A stretch of 54,750 nt of DNA from CAYVTD01 sp964454445. Its GTDB lineage: Bacteria; Bacteroidota; Ignavibacteria; Kapaibacteriales; UBA2268. The position numbers were made by a program, and so were the translations under genes. Each line of letters starts with the position of its first letter. The first letter of the stretch is position 1. The stretch spans positions 1 to 54,750 of the forward strand of contig CAYVTD010000018.1 in assembly GCA_964454445.1 (NCBI GenBank), given 5' to 3'. Of the stretch, positions 52,887 to 54,750 are shown one piece after another. Under the pieces are notes generated by a model that saw nothing but the letters and a program-made list of their open reading frames with translations, ran no database searches and was not told the DNA's origin.

Positions 52887-53459
52887 ATGATTGAAAATAT
52901 TGATATTTACCTGTTCCATCTTATAAACTCGGGGCTATCCTGCAAGATATTCGATAAGATTATGCCCATTATGACTAATGTGGAAAACTGGTTTTTAGTT
53001 TACGTTTTTTTATTTGTTTGGTTGCTATGGAAAGGCGGCAAAAATGGTAGAATCCTTGCCGCTTTGCTAGTGCTAACAATTATTATTAGCGATCAACTGT
53101 GCAGTTCCCTGCTAAAAGATTTATTCAATCGCATAAGACCTTGCCGCGCACTCGGCGATGTCAATTTACTTGTCCATTGCGGAAGTGGAAAATCGTTTCC
53201 ATCGTCGCATGCTGTCAATAATTTCGCGGCAGCGATGTTGCTCGGCAAACACTTTAAACAGTATCGAACCGCATATCTAATAATTGCATTAATAATATCT
53301 TTTTCACGTATTTATGTCGGGGTCCACTATCCATTTGATGTTCTGGCTGGTGCTATCATTGGCGTTATTATCGGTATCTTGATGGCTTTCGTTTACGAAA
53401 AACTTATCGAGTTGAGAAAGAAAAACGAAAATCAAACTCCAATTGATTCTCAACCTTGA
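52887..53459 (+). CDS. PAP2-superfamily membrane phosphatase
   Basis: 190 aa with about five membrane helices. The three phosphatase motifs are present: KDLFNRIRP, SFPSSHA and SRIYVGVHYPFD. Members dephosphorylate undecaprenyl pyrophosphate or phosphatidic acid on the outer face of the inner membrane; cell-wall lipid recycling would fit, but the substrate is not shown. A DnaA-box-like repeat lies inside the 5' part of the gene. It ends nine bp before the convergent alanine racemase gene. Confidence 0.9.
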   Translation: MIENIDIYLFHLINSGLSCKIFDKIMPIMTNVENWFLVYVFLFVWLLWKGGKNGRILAALLVLTIIISDQLCSSLLKDLFNRIRPCRALGDVNLLVHCGSGKSFPSSHAVNNFAAAMLLGKHFKQYRTAYLIIALIISFSRIYVGVHYPFDVLAGAIIGVIIGILMAFVYEKLIELRKKNENQTPIDSQP

Positions 53460-53467
53460 TACTTTTA

Positions 53468-54571
53468 TTATGGCTTGTAAATACTAAGAATTCGCGGAGA
53501 AAGTGCTGTCGTAATTTCGTAAGGTATAGTGCCTGCTTTCTCGGCAAGCTCGTATATCGTAATTTCTTCCTTTTTTTGCTTTCCAATCATTATGACTTCA
53601 TCGCCAATTTGAAACTCCGAATCTTCGATATTAACCATGATTTCGTCCATACACACCGAACCGGCAATCTCAAAGCTTTTGCCGCCGATAATGCACCTGC
53701 TTTTGCCTGTTAGTATTTTTAAATAACCATCTCCATATCCAATAGGCACAGTAGCTATGGTCATCGGTTTGTTTGCCCTGAACATTCGATCATAACCAAC
53801 AGATTCGCCTTCTTTTATCCTTCTTAAAAGAATTATCTTTGATTTGAGCGTCAAAATTGGCTCGACATTTAGCATTTTGGCTGTTTCAATGTCAGGACCT
53901 CCCCCGTACAAGGCAATTCCCGGACGAACCATATTAAAATGAGATTCAGGCAGATAAGCAATAGCACCTGTGTTTGCAGAATGAATCCATTGAAAATGAT
54001 GTCCGGCTATCTTTAATGATTCCAATGTATTATTAAAAATATTCAGTTGTTCGCGTGCAAAATCCAAATCGCTTGAGGAAGTTGCAAAATGAGTAAAACA
54101 GCCAATAATATCCAAGCCAGGCAAACGGGAAACATAATTCATATAATCAACCGCTTCTTCGGGCTGAATCCCGTCGCGATTCATCCCTGTATTAATAAAC
54201 AAGTGACATTTCACTTTATTCGAGAGTTTCCCGCACATATTCGACAATTCCTCAGCAAATTCGATATTGCTAAGTGATGCTTGAATATCGAACTTGCAGA
54301 AATAATATGCTTGGTCGGGCAATACAGGATAAACAACAAGAATATCTGTTTTTATGCCGCCTTGACGCAATTTAATTGCCTCTTCGGGAATAGCAACACC
54401 AAAAAAACGACAGCCTTCAGATTGTAGTACCCCGGCACATTCCACCATACCATGACCGTAAGAATTTGCCTTGACAATGGCAGTTACTTCGGCATTGTTA
54501 GTTACTTTCTTTATGGTATGATAATTGTTTCTTAGTTTATTTGTATCTATTAAAGCTTGTGTTGGTCTCAT
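53468..54571 (-). CDS. alr: alanine racemase
   Basis: A 367-aa PLP enzyme that makes D-alanine for peptidoglycan. The cofactor lysine is Lys34 in AIVKANSYGHG. The second catalytic base, Tyr in SVGYDRMF, and the conserved ATVPIGYGDGY and VCMDEIMVNI segments follow in order. It starts with TTT-rich upstream sequence and has no strong Shine-Dalgarno. It converges on the PAP2 phosphatase gene with eight bases between stops. Confidence 0.96.
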   Translation of the reverse strand: MRPTQALIDTNKLRNNYHTIKKVTNNAEVTAIVKANSYGHGMVECAGVLQSEGCRFFGVAIPEEAIKLRQGGIKTDILVVYPVLPDQAYYFCKFDIQASLSNIEFAEELSNMCGKLSNKVKCHLFINTGMNRDGIQPEEAVDYMNYVSRLPGLDIIGCFTHFATSSSDLDFAREQLNIFNNTLESLKIAGHHFQWIHSANTGAIAYLPESHFNMVRPGIALYGGGPDIETAKMLNVEPILTLKSKIILLRRIKEGESVGYDRMFRANKPMTIATVPIGYGDGYLKILTGKSRCIIGGKSFEIAGSVCMDEIMVNIEDSEFQIGDEVIMIGKQKKEEITIYELAEKAGTIPYEITTALSPRILSIYKP

Positions 54572-54750
54572 TTATTTTGCGGGAAATCATTAGTTTATTG
54601 AAATAAAACAAATTATAAACCTCAAAAATAACAATATTGCTTGTATAAATAAAATATTTTGTGAAATAAAATATTTAAATGGCTATTATTATTCACTTTT
54701 TTATTTCTTTAAATGTAACTATTTCTATAAATAAAAAATGATTTCTTGTT
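54572..54750. other. AT-rich upstream region of alr, cut by the window edge
   Basis: 179 bp of AT-rich sequence holding the alr promoter. No ORF, repeat or RNA structure is evident before the window ends. Confidence 0.35.

Noticed and set aside
1..54750. CRISPR arrays, insertion sequences or prophage genes
   Set aside because: No regularly spaced repeats, transposase or integrase motifs, or phage structural genes were seen on either strand.

Overview
The window reads as a chromosomal segment of an AT-rich, free-living bacterium of the Bacteroidota/Chlorobiota/Ignavibacteriota (FCB) group. The evidence is: a secreted protein with a Por/T9SS-type C-terminal sorting domain (16707-19490), a TlpA-like thioredoxin with an extended N-terminal region, an FCB-type protein usually mislabelled asparagine synthetase B, an ECF sigma/anti-sigma pair, and a long class II NrdJ. 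Several genes carry clear Shine-Dalgarno sequences (for example before 31727, 52566 and 28859). That argues against a typical Bacteroidia or Flavobacteriia member and fits an Ignavibacteria/Kapabacteria-like lineage; this placement is inference. I see no prophage, transposase, CRISPR array or rRNA operon.

Layout. 1-150: tRNA-Gly (cut by the edge) and tRNA-Tyr. 376-3723: ferredoxin-NADP reductase, a lipoprotein, a TlpA-like thioredoxin and an unknown helical protein. 3740-7432: a soluble hybrid histidine kinase with about six PAS domains. 7659-7862: tRNA-Leu and tRNA-Val. 8153-11550: a possible 25-aa ORF, a J-domain-like protein, an exported oligoendopeptidase F and a cupin. 11586-14191: ECF sigma factor, anti-sigma/beta-barrel protein and lipoprotein. 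14414-19490: sensor kinase, MtnX-like phosphatase and T9SS-secreted BNR-repeat protein. 19646-21908: cysteine desulfurase, PduO-type cobalamin adenosyltransferase and dCMP deaminase. 22169-23583: infC-rpmI-rplT with a strong terminator. 23773-25005: a two-gene cassette of unknown-function families whose first gene is frameshifted. 25102-28859: rpmH-rnpA-yidD-yidC followed by a lytic transglycosylase. 29064-29314: a frameshifted LuxR-type remnant. 29428-33502: octaheme cytochrome, cytochrome b and two YeeE/YedE proteins, one with a rhodanese domain. 33572-38931: lipoprotein, lipoate ligase-like protein, STAS protein, secF and secD. 39111-48936: membrane glycosyltransferase, NlpC/P60 lipoprotein, two small membrane proteins, purN, maf, the asnB-misnamed protein, lysS, methylmalonyl-CoA epimerase and an amidohydrolase-SnoaL fusion. 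48964-54571: NrdJ, PAP2 phosphatase and alanine racemase.

How the genes work together. Three separated loci share adenosylcobalamin chemistry: the adenosyltransferase makes the cofactor, NrdJ uses it for dNTP synthesis, and methylmalonyl-CoA epimerase implies an AdoCbl-dependent mutase elsewhere. dCMP deaminase beside the adenosyltransferase adds a second deoxynucleotide link. The octaheme/cytochrome b/YeeE cluster looks like a respiratory sulfur or nitrogen oxyanion module with sulfur-compound permeases. rpmH-rnpA-yidD-yidC and secD-secF cover membrane protein insertion and export.

Most interesting observations: (i) the frameshifted DUF6978-like/DUF1828-like cassette, (ii) a cluster of five DnaA-box-like repeats between nrdJ and the PAP2 gene, (iii) a predicted anti-sigma factor whose C-terminal half looks like an outer-membrane barrel, (iv) a catalytically incomplete rhodanese fused to a YeeE permease in an octaheme cytochrome operon, and (v) infC with a forced TTG start. 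Family names are from sequence recognition without database searches.
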